Shown: positions 16,016 through 25,426 of the stretch, piece after piece | Layout of the letters: each line of letters opens with the position of its first letter | Position numbering within the stretch: position 1 is the first letter of the stretch | Notes under the pieces: generated by a model | Told to the model about the DNA's origin: nothing | Database searches by the model: none | The model's input: the letters and a program-made list of their open reading frames with translations, nothing else | Program-made: the position numbers and the translations under genes | Assembly: GCA_028713955.1 (NCBI GenBank) | Contig: JAQTNJ010000009.1 | Location: 1-37,228 of the forward strand | Direction of reading: 5' to 3' | Origin: Syntrophorhabdaceae bacterium | Lineage (GTDB): Bacteria; Desulfobacterota; Syntrophorhabdia; Syntrophorhabdales; Syntrophorhabdaceae | Length of the DNA: 37,228 bases

Positions 16016-18196
16016 TCAGATTCGCTTAATCCGATTAATTAGGCTGGAAAAAAATGAATACGAACTGGGAGGCAAAAATGTTGCACACCAAAAAATAAGA
16101 TATTTCAGACTACTATATTGTTTGAATGCATGGAAGAAGTGAGAGCGAGCTAAACGAAATTTACGAGCACGTAGTTTGGCTCTACCGAAGAAATAATTGA
16201 CAACAGCTTCTTCCTTTTTGCCAATTTGTCTCTGATCGGACCGACGGCTATGGCATAATGTCGACAGCCCTAGTAGATTATTCTCAAAACGAAGCTGTAA
16301 AGCTTGAAACACGAAAGTGGTATCAGCATTTGAACATTCAGTTCCTATAATAACCGATGGGAATACCCTTATTGGTTTATAACGCACAAGCTTTGCAATG
16401 AAATCCCAAAGATATGCTGTTCCAAAGATGCTGTCAACTCCACCAATCTGCCTAAAGTAGTAATTAGAACATCCCCATACTCTACGGTCTATCTGTTTTC
16501 CAAAATCAAACCAAGATCTTAACTCAATCAAACTATTTACCAATGTAGGCTTTCTTACGCCATCTGATCGGAAAACCCCTGAAACATTATTCATCAGTTC
16601 TCGTTGAAAGTCATGTAAAGTCTCGGCAGCAATATTTTCATCAAACTCTGCAAACAAAAGGTACTCTGATCTTGTTTGCAACACATTATTCAGCATATCA
16701 ATTTCCTGGGTGGGGTGCACGGTTCTGATGGTAAATGGATATTTATGGTTCAGTTTAGTCAATTCCAATACCACGTCATCGTCTCCGCTACAATTAATAA
16801 TGAACAAGTCAGGATTGCCTAATTTATTTTTAATATCAAGTATTTTATCCACTAAACCTTTGCAATATTTTTTGATAATTAGTACTAATGTTGTTATCGC
16901 AGCATTTTTGGAATGTTCTTTTCCCATTTTCTTCATTAGTACGGGCAGCATAACATTTGCGGTGTCTTCTACGCCAACCGGGATCTTATAATCTTCTCCT
17001 CCTACAAATCTATCAACTAAATCGTTGTGATTCTTCTGGTATATCATACCATTTGATGTAATCTTGGCGTAGTTATCATCCTGTATAAGCTGCCAATAAA
17101 AAGAGCTAAATGGTATACCAGTGAAAACACCCGTGCCAAAAGAGTATGGTTTAAGCCTGTGAGCAAAAAGGAAAGTCTCGTATCGTTCTTCGTCGGTCTC
17201 AGTTGGCACCCCGAGAACAAAACTTAAATAACAACGTATACCTGCTTTTCTCGACCAATTGATAACGTTTTCAACTTGTTCAAGAGTAATTCCTTTTCTC
17301 ATGTAATCCAATACTCGCTGCGATCCACTTTCGGCACCTATATAAAATCCCCGGCAACCTGCCATCCCCATTAGTTTGACCATATCTTCAGTTAATGTAT
17401 TTGCCCTCGTTTCACAAATCCATGGGAGATCTATGTGTCTTGACAACATCTCCCCGCAAAACTCTTGTATACGCTTACGATTCAGAGTAAAGTTATCTTC
17501 TCGAAAATATATGCCTTGAGCATTAAAGTCCTTTTTCAATCGTAATATCTCTTCAATGATTCTTACAGCAGACTGGTATCTATAACGATTACCCCATATA
17601 GAACTAACAGAACAAAATTGGCAAGAAAATGGACATCCTCGGCTAGTATTCAAGGTAAGTACACTGTTCTTATTAATCCACGCATTCCTAAAATCATAGG
17701 GTAATGAAATAAATTCTTCATAAGGTATAAACGGTAAGTTATCCATATCTTGAACTTTAATTCCATCTATGATACGGGAAAAATGTTCTCCATTCGCTAT
17801 TTGACAAATTTTTTCTTCACCTTCACCCTTAACAATATAGTCCACAAACTCCGGAATAGATTCTGGAAAGACAGAGGGGTGAGGCCCTCCTACAACAATC
17901 TTACCAGACCATTTTGTTTCTTCACGAAGTTTCTGGGCTATCTTTAGCAGAGCAATACCTCCCGCATAACATATTGTGTTCATAGAGACTGCAAAAAGGT
18001 CTATTGACTGACCGGCTAAAATTGACCCTATCTCACTGATGGAAGTTGAATTCAAATAGAGGTCCCTGAAAACAACTTTGTGGCCACTATTGCGAAGGAC
18101 TGAGATAAGGTACCCCAAGCCCAAGGGTGGCGTTTTTTCCAAAGTCGAAAATGAAGTTTGCTCAATTACAGGGGAAGTTGCTAGAAGAATTTTCAT
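16016..18196 (-). CDS. B12-binding radical SAM protein fused to a C-terminal GT2-like domain, 726 aa
   Basis: Residues 1-130 form a cobalamin-binding-like domain (PPLGLGYLISVLRNSGHKVV, KIVVGGPHPSVFPE; no D-x-H-x-x-G). The radical SAM core follows at ~180-400 with the 4Fe-4S cluster motif C188-x3-C192-x2-C195 (GCPFSCQFC), YFREDNF, AESGSQRVL and VLGVPTETDEE. From ~460 the protein becomes GT2-like: DLFIINCSGDDDVVLEL, EYLLFAEFDENIAAETL where transferases carry their Asp-rich motif, then SNYYFRQIGGVDSIFGTAYL and WDFIAKLVR, the pattern of the GT2 acceptor helix. Residues 660-726 resemble the helical tail (AVVNYFFGRAKLRARKFRLA) of GT2 proteins. B12 radical SAM enzymes of this kind typically methylate unactivated carbon or phosphorus. 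The fused domain may bind a glycan acceptor; its Asp motif looks degenerate. Confidence 0.85.
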   Translation of the reverse strand: MKILLATSPVIEQTSFSTLEKTPPLGLGYLISVLRNSGHKVVFRDLYLNSTSISEIGSILAGQSIDLFAVSMNTICYAGGIALLKIAQKLREETKWSGKIVVGGPHPSVFPESIPEFVDYIVKGEGEEKICQIANGEHFSRIIDGIKVQDMDNLPFIPYEEFISLPYDFRNAWINKNSVLTLNTSRGCPFSCQFCSVSSIWGNRYRYQSAVRIIEEILRLKKDFNAQGIYFREDNFTLNRKRIQEFCGEMLSRHIDLPWICETRANTLTEDMVKLMGMAGCRGFYIGAESGSQRVLDYMRKGITLEQVENVINWSRKAGIRCYLSFVLGVPTETDEERYETFLFAHRLKPYSFGTGVFTGIPFSSFYWQLIQDDNYAKITSNGMIYQKNHNDLVDRFVGGEDYKIPVGVEDTANVMLPVLMKKMGKEHSKNAAITTLVLIIKKYCKGLVDKILDIKNKLGNPDLFIINCSGDDDVVLELTKLNHKYPFTIRTVHPTQEIDMLNNVLQTRSEYLLFAEFDENIAAETLHDFQRELMNNVSGVFRSDGVRKPTLVNSLIELRSWFDFGKQIDRRVWGCSNYYFRQIGGVDSIFGTAYLWDFIAKLVRYKPIRVFPSVIIGTECSNADTTFVFQALQLRFENNLLGLSTLCHSRRSDQRQIGKKEEAVVNYFFGRAKLRARKFRLARSHFFHAFKQYSSLKYLIFWCATFLPPSSYSFFSSLINRIKRI

Positions 18197-18262
18197 CGCG
18201 TATTATTACTATAACTTATAAGACGTTATTACGAAAAATAACTTTTGATTCTCAAACAATGT

Positions 18263-19156
18263 TCATCCTAACAATTTAATCCAAGACTTGGGGAGCAACC
18301 CTTTAAATCCCCACATAGTAATGCCTTGTTGTATCTTATCGCCAGGACAAATTACAATTTTATCCGCACCTTTGCCCAACCATGCCCCCCACCAACTAAA
18401 CGTGCTGTTGGCAATAATGAAATGTTTGCATCTAGTCATCAGCCATAGATCAGCATAAGCGTTTTCATCTCCCCGATTATGTAAGACAAAAATTGCCCGG
18501 CGTTCGGGAAGAGCAAGTTTTGAACGGGTAGCCTCAGGATTATCTGAGAATACAAAGTAACATGGCGAATTGATCTTGCGTTCCATCATAGTAACGGCGT
18601 ACCGATAGTAATCGGCCACAATATTGTGGGATACTGTTCTTCCTGGTACATCAAACCAACGTACATGCAAAGCTACGGCTTGGCTGTTGCAAATTTTCTC
18701 AGCGATGTGCTGGTTCAAAGCATCTGTGGGGGGTATGATCCGTAGGTCTTCCCGGATAGTCTGCTCTATATCTTTGAAGTAGTTTTCACTTTGCCAAACA
18801 CCATCCATATAGAGCACCTTTTTTACCTTTAACGAGAGGAGCCGAGAGTCAAAATCCATCCCTTCTCGCACCAGGTATCGCCTTTCCGTGAACGGTTTCC
18901 CACGGGACCACCACTTTAAGACTCCTCGCCGATAGCGTTCAAAAGGTTCTAGCCGCTCGGCTGGCGTCGCCTTGCGGGCAGGGATGATAAAATGATCCAG
19001 CATGTAGCGTCGACCATAGAGCCTATCACGGACGAAACCCGACACGTCATCAATAACCAGTTCGGCATCATTGACAAGAGCCACACGGCGGGCTACAGCG
19101 TAGCAGAAGAGTTGGTTGCCAAGTCCGCCTTTGATGCGAGCGATAACCTTGATCAT
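18263..19156 (-). CDS. GT11-family glycosyltransferase (alpha-1,2-fucosyltransferase-like), 297 aa
   Basis: The start ARIKGGLGNQLFCYAVARR is the GT11 signature. The GDP-binding motif usually written H-x-R-R-x-D is HVRWFD here (residues 164-169), so the second Arg is Trp. The third conserved block ANSTFSWWGAWLG is intact (249-261), as is FVFSDNPEA. It would transfer fucose from GDP-fucose, which fcl and gmd in this locus can supply, onto a lipid-linked repeat unit at the cytoplasmic face. The HVRWFD form appears to be a recognisable bacterial variant, not necessarily loss of function. It lies 66 bases upstream of the radical SAM gene. Confidence 0.88.
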   Translation of the reverse strand: MIKVIARIKGGLGNQLFCYAVARRVALVNDAELVIDDVSGFVRDRLYGRRYMLDHFIIPARKATPAERLEPFERYRRGVLKWWSRGKPFTERRYLVREGMDFDSRLLSLKVKKVLYMDGVWQSENYFKDIEQTIREDLRIIPPTDALNQHIAEKICNSQAVALHVRWFDVPGRTVSHNIVADYYRYAVTMMERKINSPCYFVFSDNPEATRSKLALPERRAIFVLHNRGDENAYADLWLMTRCKHFIIANSTFSWWGAWLGKGADKIVICPGDKIQQGITMWGFKGLLPKSWIKLLG

Positions 19157-19183
19157 GATAAAAATTTTAGAAGATACGTTGCA

Positions 19184-19873
19184 TTATTTTTTTATCGCCA
19201 CGCAATGCCAGCCAAAACAGGCGAGATCATCCGCCTTCCTACCGCCCCGCACCTTAAAATACAATAAACCCAAGATACCCAAGACGTAGGCCAACGGCCA
19301 GTTCCAGTTACCGCACTGACGTTCCATTCCGCCCAGGCGTATGAGTTCCTGCCGGAGGTAGGCATACCAGTCCCCGTTGGGAATTAGCTCTACAATCTCA
19401 AAACCACACAGGTTCAAATGGTGCTCATACCAGTACTTGGAAAACCCCGTACAATAGTGGTACGGAGCCATGTGCACCAGCGAAGCAAAGGGGGCCGTAA
19501 GAATCAGGGTGCCTCCTGGTTTTAGCAATCGTGCAAATTCATCGAGGGCATGGGTGGGCTCGGGAATATGCTCCAGTACTTCACTGCACAGGATAGCATC
19601 GAAAGAGGAATTCGGTTCCGGGATTATGGCAATGTCGCACACCAAATCAATCTGGCTAGTATCCCATTTTCCAGTTTGCAGACCCTTGCCATCTCCCCCG
19701 CCCGCATATTGACAGAAGTCCTGAGAGACATAAGAAAGATGGTTGCACAGCGGTCGATTGCGCAACTCACCAGCCCCGACATCGATAATGCGCGCCCCTT
19801 TCGGCAGAATAGAAAGCGTTTTCTTCAACCAAGCTTGGCGATTATTTTCATTGATGTTAGTGTAAATCTTCAT
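19184..19873 (-). CDS. Class I SAM-dependent methyltransferase, 229 aa
   Basis: Motif I is IIDVGAGELRNRPL, motif II VSQDFCQYAGGG, motif III SFDAILCSEVLEHIPEP and motif IV LKPGGTLILTAPFASLVHM, as in Methyltransf_11/25 proteins. The C-terminal part (HHLNLCGFEIVELIPNGDWYAYLRQEL) fits families found in polysaccharide loci. A hydrophobic stretch near residues ~195-208 (PLAYVLGILGLLYFKV) suggests membrane contact. Probably acts on the glycan or a lipid-linked intermediate. It precedes the GT11 gene with a 27-base gap. Confidence 0.85.
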   Translation of the reverse strand: MKIYTNINENNRQAWLKKTLSILPKGARIIDVGAGELRNRPLCNHLSYVSQDFCQYAGGGDGKGLQTGKWDTSQIDLVCDIAIIPEPNSSFDAILCSEVLEHIPEPTHALDEFARLLKPGGTLILTAPFASLVHMAPYHYCTGFSKYWYEHHLNLCGFEIVELIPNGDWYAYLRQELIRLGGMERQCGNWNWPLAYVLGILGLLYFKVRGGRKADDLACFGWHCVAIKK

Positions 19874-20076
19874 GATTTAATACCTCTTTAAATAAACTTT
19901 CGGAATAAGTACCAGGTTAGTTCTACCACCTATCTTTTTTCAACCAAGCAACGACCTCATCCCGGCTTCCTGATCAGATACTAGCATTAGTGAAATCCAC
20001 TTGGGTGCTTAACCCAACCATGTTTCAGAGAAGGTAAAACGTAGATTATTTATTTCATTATAATAACGGGCACAAG

Positions 20077-21585
20077 TTATAAAGGACCCAGATTATTATG
20101 CCGCGAAGAAAGATATGAGTATGGACGCTGAACTGCTTTAAATACAAATCTATTATTTAAAAAGTTAACAGTAAATAATAGAAGTAGTGTAATCATAAAA
20201 TATCTAAAAAAGAAAAATGATGTTATATTCATCCATATAATAATAATCCATACACATGACAAATAAAATCCCGCGATTCTAAATCCTCTCACTGAAAAAA
20301 TATATTCTACTAACAAAAAAAGATACGTCATAAAAATAGTTCCTATAAATACCAACAGTAAATTTTTCGAAACATAAAGCAATCCGAGCATGCCGATTGT
20401 CATACCATATGCCCGCCCTAGGGTTTGTATATTAATATTATAAACATTGATCGGTATGTTTACATCGCCAGTATTAAAAAAAACTTGAAAGAATGTATAA
20501 ATACCAGCAAGAGAAGAACTCATGACTGCCATTAACTCTCGGGATCCCTCGATTCGTGAAGTCAACATTGACGCCATAAATGAAAAGGGAGCGCTTAAAT
20601 CAATAGAACTCAAAACATTAAAAAACAGGGTAACATCATAAATATCCTGTCCTTCTTGATAAATCATGCCTCTAAAAACCTCGATAATTACTGCTCCCGA
20701 CAATAAGACTAAAAAAATAACACTGCCACAAAGTAAATGTCTCGCTTTAAGGCCAAATTCATTTCTATTTGCAACCATATATAGAACAACAATCATACTT
20801 GGAATGAAAACGGAACTTCGACTTAAACTAAAAACTGCTATCAATCCAGTTAAGCCAACAATCAATGCAAGTATGAGATAGAATATGTTTTTTTCACGTT
20901 TGGTATGTGCAATATCAAGGAGTATAACTCCCATTGCCGGGAAAAACATTCCACGAAAATATAACATAATCCCAACGAGTTTGAATGGAAGTCTCTGTTC
21001 TTCCTCGGTAGCGAATCCGTGAATACCAATTCCCAGATATTTCATAAGTAAAATCAATGCGAGAAAAGCAACGAACCAACCAATAATAAGTTTCTTGAAA
21101 TACGCATTACTGATTCGGTTCTGCTTTTTAATGATTACACATTTAACTTTTGAAGAAACAAAATATTTGAAAGAAACCAACCCAAATAAAATGCCCGAGA
21201 ATCCAACGATTACAATAATATAAAGCTCCAAAAACTCCTTAAATGAGAAACCGAAATTACCAATAGCCATCCACCCAGATGTTTCCAATTCAGTATAGTT
21301 ATAGATATTGACAGCCAGCTTGAGTAAAAAGCCTATCGCAAAAAGTAACACCATTATTAGTGGCGACAGGAATGTTCTTTGCATGCTGACTACATATACA
21401 AACATCATAAAGATAATCACATACAGTGCCGTGATTATCGAAATATCCATGTCTTGAGTACAAAAAATACTTAGCAGGAGGCAGATTGAACTCAAAGCAC
21501 AAAATATGCGCACAATTCTTCTCAGCGTGACACTTTGTTGGTTGCACAACTCCGAGGTTGATATATAGGCAGGATTACTGTTCAT
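20077..21585 (-). CDS. wzy: O-antigen/oligosaccharide repeat-unit polymerase (Wzy-like), 502 aa
   Basis: Inner-membrane protein with roughly 11-12 predicted hydrophobic segments (for example SSICLLLSIFC, IIFMMFVYVV, FLALILLMKYLG, LLVFIGTIFMTYLFLLVEYIF) and a large loop in the second half (about residues 300-390, containing FRGMIYQEGQDIYDVT and SMLTSRIEGSRELM), the usual layout of Wzy. No conserved sequence motif exists for the family, so the call rests on topology, length and the presence of a Wzx flippase in the same operon. The ATG at 21585 is preferred over an in-frame TTG three codons earlier. The gene is AT-rich. Confidence 0.78.
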   Translation of the reverse strand: MNSNPAYISTSELCNQQSVTLRRIVRIFCALSSICLLLSIFCTQDMDISIITALYVIIFMMFVYVVSMQRTFLSPLIMVLLFAIGFLLKLAVNIYNYTELETSGWMAIGNFGFSFKEFLELYIIVIVGFSGILFGLVSFKYFVSSKVKCVIIKKQNRISNAYFKKLIIGWFVAFLALILLMKYLGIGIHGFATEEEQRLPFKLVGIMLYFRGMFFPAMGVILLDIAHTKREKNIFYLILALIVGLTGLIAVFSLSRSSVFIPSMIVVLYMVANRNEFGLKARHLLCGSVIFLVLLSGAVIIEVFRGMIYQEGQDIYDVTLFFNVLSSIDLSAPFSFMASMLTSRIEGSRELMAVMSSSLAGIYTFFQVFFNTGDVNIPINVYNINIQTLGRAYGMTIGMLGLLYVSKNLLLVFIGTIFMTYLFLLVEYIFSVRGFRIAGFYLSCVWIIIIWMNITSFFFFRYFMITLLLLFTVNFLNNRFVFKAVQRPYSYLSSRHNNLGPL

Positions 21586-21715
21586 TTGCTGCAAAACAAG
21601 TTTTTATTAAACCATGGCCTGGTAAAAATCGCAAGCGTAGTTTCATGCCTGCGGGACACCTTTATCCCATTGTCCCTGCGAACAGTTTTTTGCAAACTAT
21701 CAGATCAAGCTACTA

Positions 21716-22651
21716 CTACAATCTTCCTATTCCTACCAATTCTTCCCCTAGTCCACATTTTGCGGCAAGATAGCCTAAAGGGTAGCAAGCAAAAGAAAGC
21801 CAAGGGGGGTAGTAATATTTCGCTGCCGCTTGTTCTCGGTATTTCCACTGCATTATACTTGATGGCAGCCATGATGGGGGATTATAATCGTAAATCTGAA
21901 TATCTTTAAAACCCACTTTTGATAGCAACTGCTTTAAGGATTTACGCGTAAATAGTTGCAGATGAAATGGTATCCACGCAGAAATTGAGTTCCCTTTCAA
22001 AAGCCGCATGCTCAAGCTTCTGCCATGCGGCACGTAGATCATAAGTTGCCCCTCCCTACAAAGGAGGCGACGGCATTCCTTAATAACTTCTTTTGGATTC
22101 GGCACGTGCTCAAGGGCGTTATCAATACGAATATAATCAAAATAGTTATCAGGCAGATCGGCCTCTTGCAGTGCCCCTTGAAAAAAATGTCCCTGCGGCA
22201 GCAGATCCTTGCAAAGTCGGATGGCATCAACCCCAACATCCACACCCCATATTTCGTAACCACGCCCAGCAAACTCAAAAAGCTTTGCTCCGCTCCCGCA
22301 ACCCAGATCCAAAAACCGTTTATTTTCTAGCAACACCCGTTCTAACGGCCAGGAATGGGGCCGAAAACGACTTTTGCGTAAAGCCTGCTTCCATTTTGGC
22401 ACAAGTTGTTCAGCCTGTTGCCTTAATGTAACTGCATCTGCTTGTCCTGCGTTTGTGTTGTGGTCTTCATCCATCGAAGAATAATACTTCACGATCTCTT
22501 CCCACGGCGGCCGCTCCCGTAGATAGACCAAAGAACATTCTTTACATTGTACATAAGTACCGGAGCAGTCAATCTTATCTCGCCGATTGTGATCACGAAA
22601 AAGAAAACTAAAGTTAGAATTTCCGCAAACAGGGCAGTTCGTTTCTATCAT
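21716..22651 (-). CDS. Class I SAM methyltransferase with N-terminal zinc ribbon, 311 aa
   Basis: The N terminus carries a four-cysteine metal site (Cys6, Cys9, Cys36, Cys39: CPVCG ... CKECS), as in the Methyltransf_23-type proteins common in sugar loci. Motif I is FLDLGCGSGAKLFEF, motif II IWGVDVGVDAI, motif III YFDYIRIDNALEHVPNP and motif IV GQLMIYVPHG. The C-terminal part ends with hydrophobic and aromatic residues (YYPPWLSFACYPLGYLAA), possibly membrane-facing. It is 2 bases downstream of the GT4 at 22654, so the two may modify the same sugar. Confidence 0.88.
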   Translation of the reverse strand: MIETNCPVCGNSNFSFLFRDHNRRDKIDCSGTYVQCKECSLVYLRERPPWEEIVKYYSSMDEDHNTNAGQADAVTLRQQAEQLVPKWKQALRKSRFRPHSWPLERVLLENKRFLDLGCGSGAKLFEFAGRGYEIWGVDVGVDAIRLCKDLLPQGHFFQGALQEADLPDNYFDYIRIDNALEHVPNPKEVIKECRRLLCREGQLMIYVPHGRSLSMRLLKGNSISAWIPFHLQLFTRKSLKQLLSKVGFKDIQIYDYNPPSWLPSSIMQWKYREQAAAKYYYPPWLSFACYPLGYLAAKCGLGEELVGIGRL

Positions 22652-22653
22652 TC

Positions 22654-23805
22654 TTATAACGTATGCAGTCGATTTATTAAACCTTCGAAGGCTGTTTCAA
22701 ACCGGAGCTCATTTTCAAAATGGCTTATAGCTCCTTGTGAGAAAGAATCATAATCTGCAAGTATTGTTGCCACGGCATTTTTGACCTCATTGGGCGAATC
22801 TATAGCAACCCCGGAATGGTATTTACTCAGCCACTTTTCCCATCCGGGCATTCGATTAGTTATAACGGGCAGTCCGCACTGTAAATATTGCGCTAATTTG
22901 CCCGATGACTTACCCATATAAATCACATTGGGGGATCCAGGCATGTTATAGAGCGCAATACCTATATCGGCTGAACTAACCAATTCTGGTAATAAGTCAC
23001 CGGGGACTACCCGGTTCGCAACAAAAACCGTACCGTTTTCAAGAAGGTTACCAAAATAATTGCTCAATGAATCCTGACTATACCTAGATTGAAAAACCAA
23101 TTTCCAATTGGCCGGAAAGTGCTGCGCTACCTTTGCCAGATCACATGACCAGAAGTAGTCGGAGATACTGCCAGCATAAAAAAGTATCTTTCCTTCGTTG
23201 TCAAACCCATATTTTTTATGCAGGACAAATGTCTTATGGCGGAATGCAGGGCCTATGGGGGAATTGGGCAGAAAAACAAAGCGGTCCATCGGTATTCCGT
23301 TGTCTTCTGCCATCAGGCGAGCCCGCATTTCATCCTGGATAATGATTAAAGACGATCTTCTACTCGCCCAGACCTCCAGGTTTTTATAACCGCGATACAT
23401 GCGAATCGGATCTGTTGAAATGATCAATTCAAGCGAATGGTAAACCCACGGCACATGGAAAAACGATCCAAGGACCGCTGCGCTCACAAGACCGACCGGA
23501 TCAACACCGACAAAACAAGAAAACTGCTTCCCACGACATAGGTTTCCAGCCCAAACTGTAAAGGTGAAAATATTGGGTAGCCGACTCAACAGACAACCCC
23601 GTTTCGATTTCAAGGGTAAGCAATGAATTTTGATATTCTTTTCAGGCAACCAGACATCATTATTGTGAGTACCACTTTCAAGAATAAAAATTTCAACCAA
23701 TATCCCTTCTTTCGCCAACATGAGAGCCATGTTGCGTATACAGGGTACACTATCCAAGTAGCTCACGGGATACAGAATGCCGATACGGTAGCTTCGTTTT
23801 CGCAT
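22654..23805 (-). CDS. GT4-like glycosyltransferase, 383 aa
   Basis: GT-B fold inferred from SYRIGILYPVSYLDSVPCIR at the N terminus, WVYHSLELIIS, KILFYAGSISDYF and a donor-site region SADIGIALYNMPGSPNVIYM followed by GKLAQYLQCGLPVIT. The classic E-x7-E is not clear; the GSPNVIYMGKSSGK loop takes its place, as in divergent GT4 proteins of polysaccharide clusters. Inner-face enzyme with unknown donor. It is linked to the zinc-ribbon methyltransferase with a 2-base gap, and follows the GT2 gene by 11 bases. Confidence 0.8.
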   Translation of the reverse strand: MRKRSYRIGILYPVSYLDSVPCIRNMALMLAKEGILVEIFILESGTHNNDVWLPEKNIKIHCLPLKSKRGCLLSRLPNIFTFTVWAGNLCRGKQFSCFVGVDPVGLVSAAVLGSFFHVPWVYHSLELIISTDPIRMYRGYKNLEVWASRRSSLIIIQDEMRARLMAEDNGIPMDRFVFLPNSPIGPAFRHKTFVLHKKYGFDNEGKILFYAGSISDYFWSCDLAKVAQHFPANWKLVFQSRYSQDSLSNYFGNLLENGTVFVANRVVPGDLLPELVSSADIGIALYNMPGSPNVIYMGKSSGKLAQYLQCGLPVITNRMPGWEKWLSKYHSGVAIDSPNEVKNAVATILADYDSFSQGAISHFENELRFETAFEGLINRLHTL

Positions 23806-23816
23806 TACTACCCTTA

Positions 23817-24773
23817 TTACAGATAACTCATTTGAGTAGTGTGTCCTCTAAGTGTTGCAGACATTATTTGCTTCAGTCTTTGAATGCCCCTATACTGATA
23901 TCGTTTTGCCGCTGCCAGGTGTTGAATACGTCTGCCAACGTCACGCCGGTGCCGATATGCCTGACAACGATGATAGATAAGATACAATACAGACAGACCA
24001 CATCTCAACAACAGTCCTGGCATGGTTCGCCGGTGGTAACGCAAATCAGCGTATGCATCCTCAATACCTCCAATAGTATTTCGCCACTGAATGTATTTCT
24101 CCGTCATACGTTTACTTGGCACCCTATGTTCCAACCACGCATCAGGCGCATACCACATACCAAAACCTGTGTCATGTATTTTACGAGCCAAACCACATTC
24201 ACCATCACCACGGAAATTTATTAAGCTTTTGTCTCCGAAGGCATCAGGGTTGAACCCGCCTAAATCAAACAATACAGATTTGCGTACCGACATATTGCAA
24301 CCTACTGGTGATATATAAGGTTCTACCATACAAGACGTATCACCCAAATCAAGAGCACTAAGAATGCCACTGAACTGAAACAACCAGTTTGGTGGATCGG
24401 TTTCATAACGTAATATGACTTTCCCAGCTACCATTGCAATTTCTTGATTAGAATACGGCACCGCCATTGCAGTGAGCCATCCGCGGGGACATATCACATC
24501 ATCATCAATATAAACAAGTATCTCTCCCTTAGCAGCCTTTGCCCCCGCGTGACGGGCATTATGCAAACCATTTTTTGATTCATGTACATAATTAATTGAT
24601 GGATAGGCAAACGAATTTGCTAAATCGATGAGTTCTTGTGTTGGTTCCACCGCATTGTCCACAATTATAACTTCGTATTGATCTTTAGGAAAGTCCTGTT
24701 CTATTATACACTCAAGGGTTTCGCGTAAAAAATTAGTACGTTGATATGTAGGGATAATAACTGAGATTTTCAT
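23817..24773 (-). CDS. GT2-family glycosyltransferase, 318 aa
   Basis: Starts MKISVIIPTYQRTNFLRETL, the normal GT2 beginning; an in-frame ATG five codons earlier (24788) would overlap the upstream stop and add no family residues. Motifs: VIIVDNAVEP, the metal-binding YIDDDVICP, GCNMSVRKSVLFDLGGFN, and DGECGLARKIHDTG as the acceptor-side base region. The C-terminal ~70 residues are basic (AYRHRRDVGRR, AAAKRYQYRGIQRLK), fitting peripheral membrane attachment. It begins 5 bases after the stop of the methyltransferase gene at 24779, so probably reads by coupled reinitiation. Confidence 0.9.
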   Translation of the reverse strand: MKISVIIPTYQRTNFLRETLECIIEQDFPKDQYEVIIVDNAVEPTQELIDLANSFAYPSINYVHESKNGLHNARHAGAKAAKGEILVYIDDDVICPRGWLTAMAVPYSNQEIAMVAGKVILRYETDPPNWLFQFSGILSALDLGDTSCMVEPYISPVGCNMSVRKSVLFDLGGFNPDAFGDKSLINFRGDGECGLARKIHDTGFGMWYAPDAWLEHRVPSKRMTEKYIQWRNTIGGIEDAYADLRYHRRTMPGLLLRCGLSVLYLIYHRCQAYRHRRDVGRRIQHLAAAKRYQYRGIQRLKQIMSATLRGHTTQMSYL

Positions 24774-24778
24774 TAAAT

Positions 24779-25426
24779 TTACAGCCATGCCCAGTACATA
24801 TTGGGCATACGGCTTTCTCTTTTTGCATGCGGCCGAACAGACTCTTCAACAACTCGCTGGACTCCTTCGGCCCAACCAATATCATGAAAAATGACTATGC
24901 CGCCGTCATTGAGTTTCGGAAACCAGTCATCCACATCCGATTTAACGCCTTCGTATGAATGGTCTCCATCAATAAAAAGGAAATCCACCTTTTTGTAAAA
25001 ATTATTGGCTATTTCGTGACTTGTGCCCTTTAATATCACGATAAATTCCTCGTATTTTGCCGTATTTTTCCGAAATTCATCAAACGTATCCCGCTGTCCC
25101 TCGAACATACCCTCATTCTGCCAAGTATCTACGCAGTAAACCTTTACCTTCCCCTGTATTTCCGATGCAGCAGCAGCAAGAAAACAGGAACTCGCACCTA
25201 TGTAACTTCCAATTTCCAACAAGACACTATCCGGCGATTGATCGAGAGCAAGTCTGTAAAGTATTAACCGCTCTTGTTTGGTCATATGCGTAAAAATCTG
25301 CCAGGCCTGTTTGTGGCCATGCCATTGAAAACGCATATATTCCGGCAGAAATGGCAGCATATTCTTTATCTGGGCCACCATCGCCCGTGTTTTCCGAATC
25401 GTTTTTTTGATTAATGAAATAGACAT
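24779..25426 (-). CDS. Class I SAM methyltransferase (Methyltransf_24 type), 215 aa
   Basis: Motif I SVLLEIGSYIGASSCFL (~residues 66-82), VYCVDTWQNEGMFEG, and the characteristic FLFIDGDHSYEGVKSDVDDW with GGIVIFHDIGW identify the Methyltransf_24 (CmcI-like) group, which uses Asp/His residues of the IDGDHSY segment for metal or substrate binding. Members in glycan clusters usually O-methylate sugars. The start codon overlaps the stop of the next upstream methyltransferase gene by one base (TAATG), strongly indicating translational coupling of the two methyltransferases. Confidence 0.88.
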   Translation of the reverse strand: MSISLIKKTIRKTRAMVAQIKNMLPFLPEYMRFQWHGHKQAWQIFTHMTKQERLILYRLALDQSPDSVLLEIGSYIGASSCFLAAAASEIQGKVKVYCVDTWQNEGMFEGQRDTFDEFRKNTAKYEEFIVILKGTSHEIANNFYKKVDFLFIDGDHSYEGVKSDVDDWFPKLNDGGIVIFHDIGWAEGVQRVVEESVRPHAKRESRMPNMYWAWL

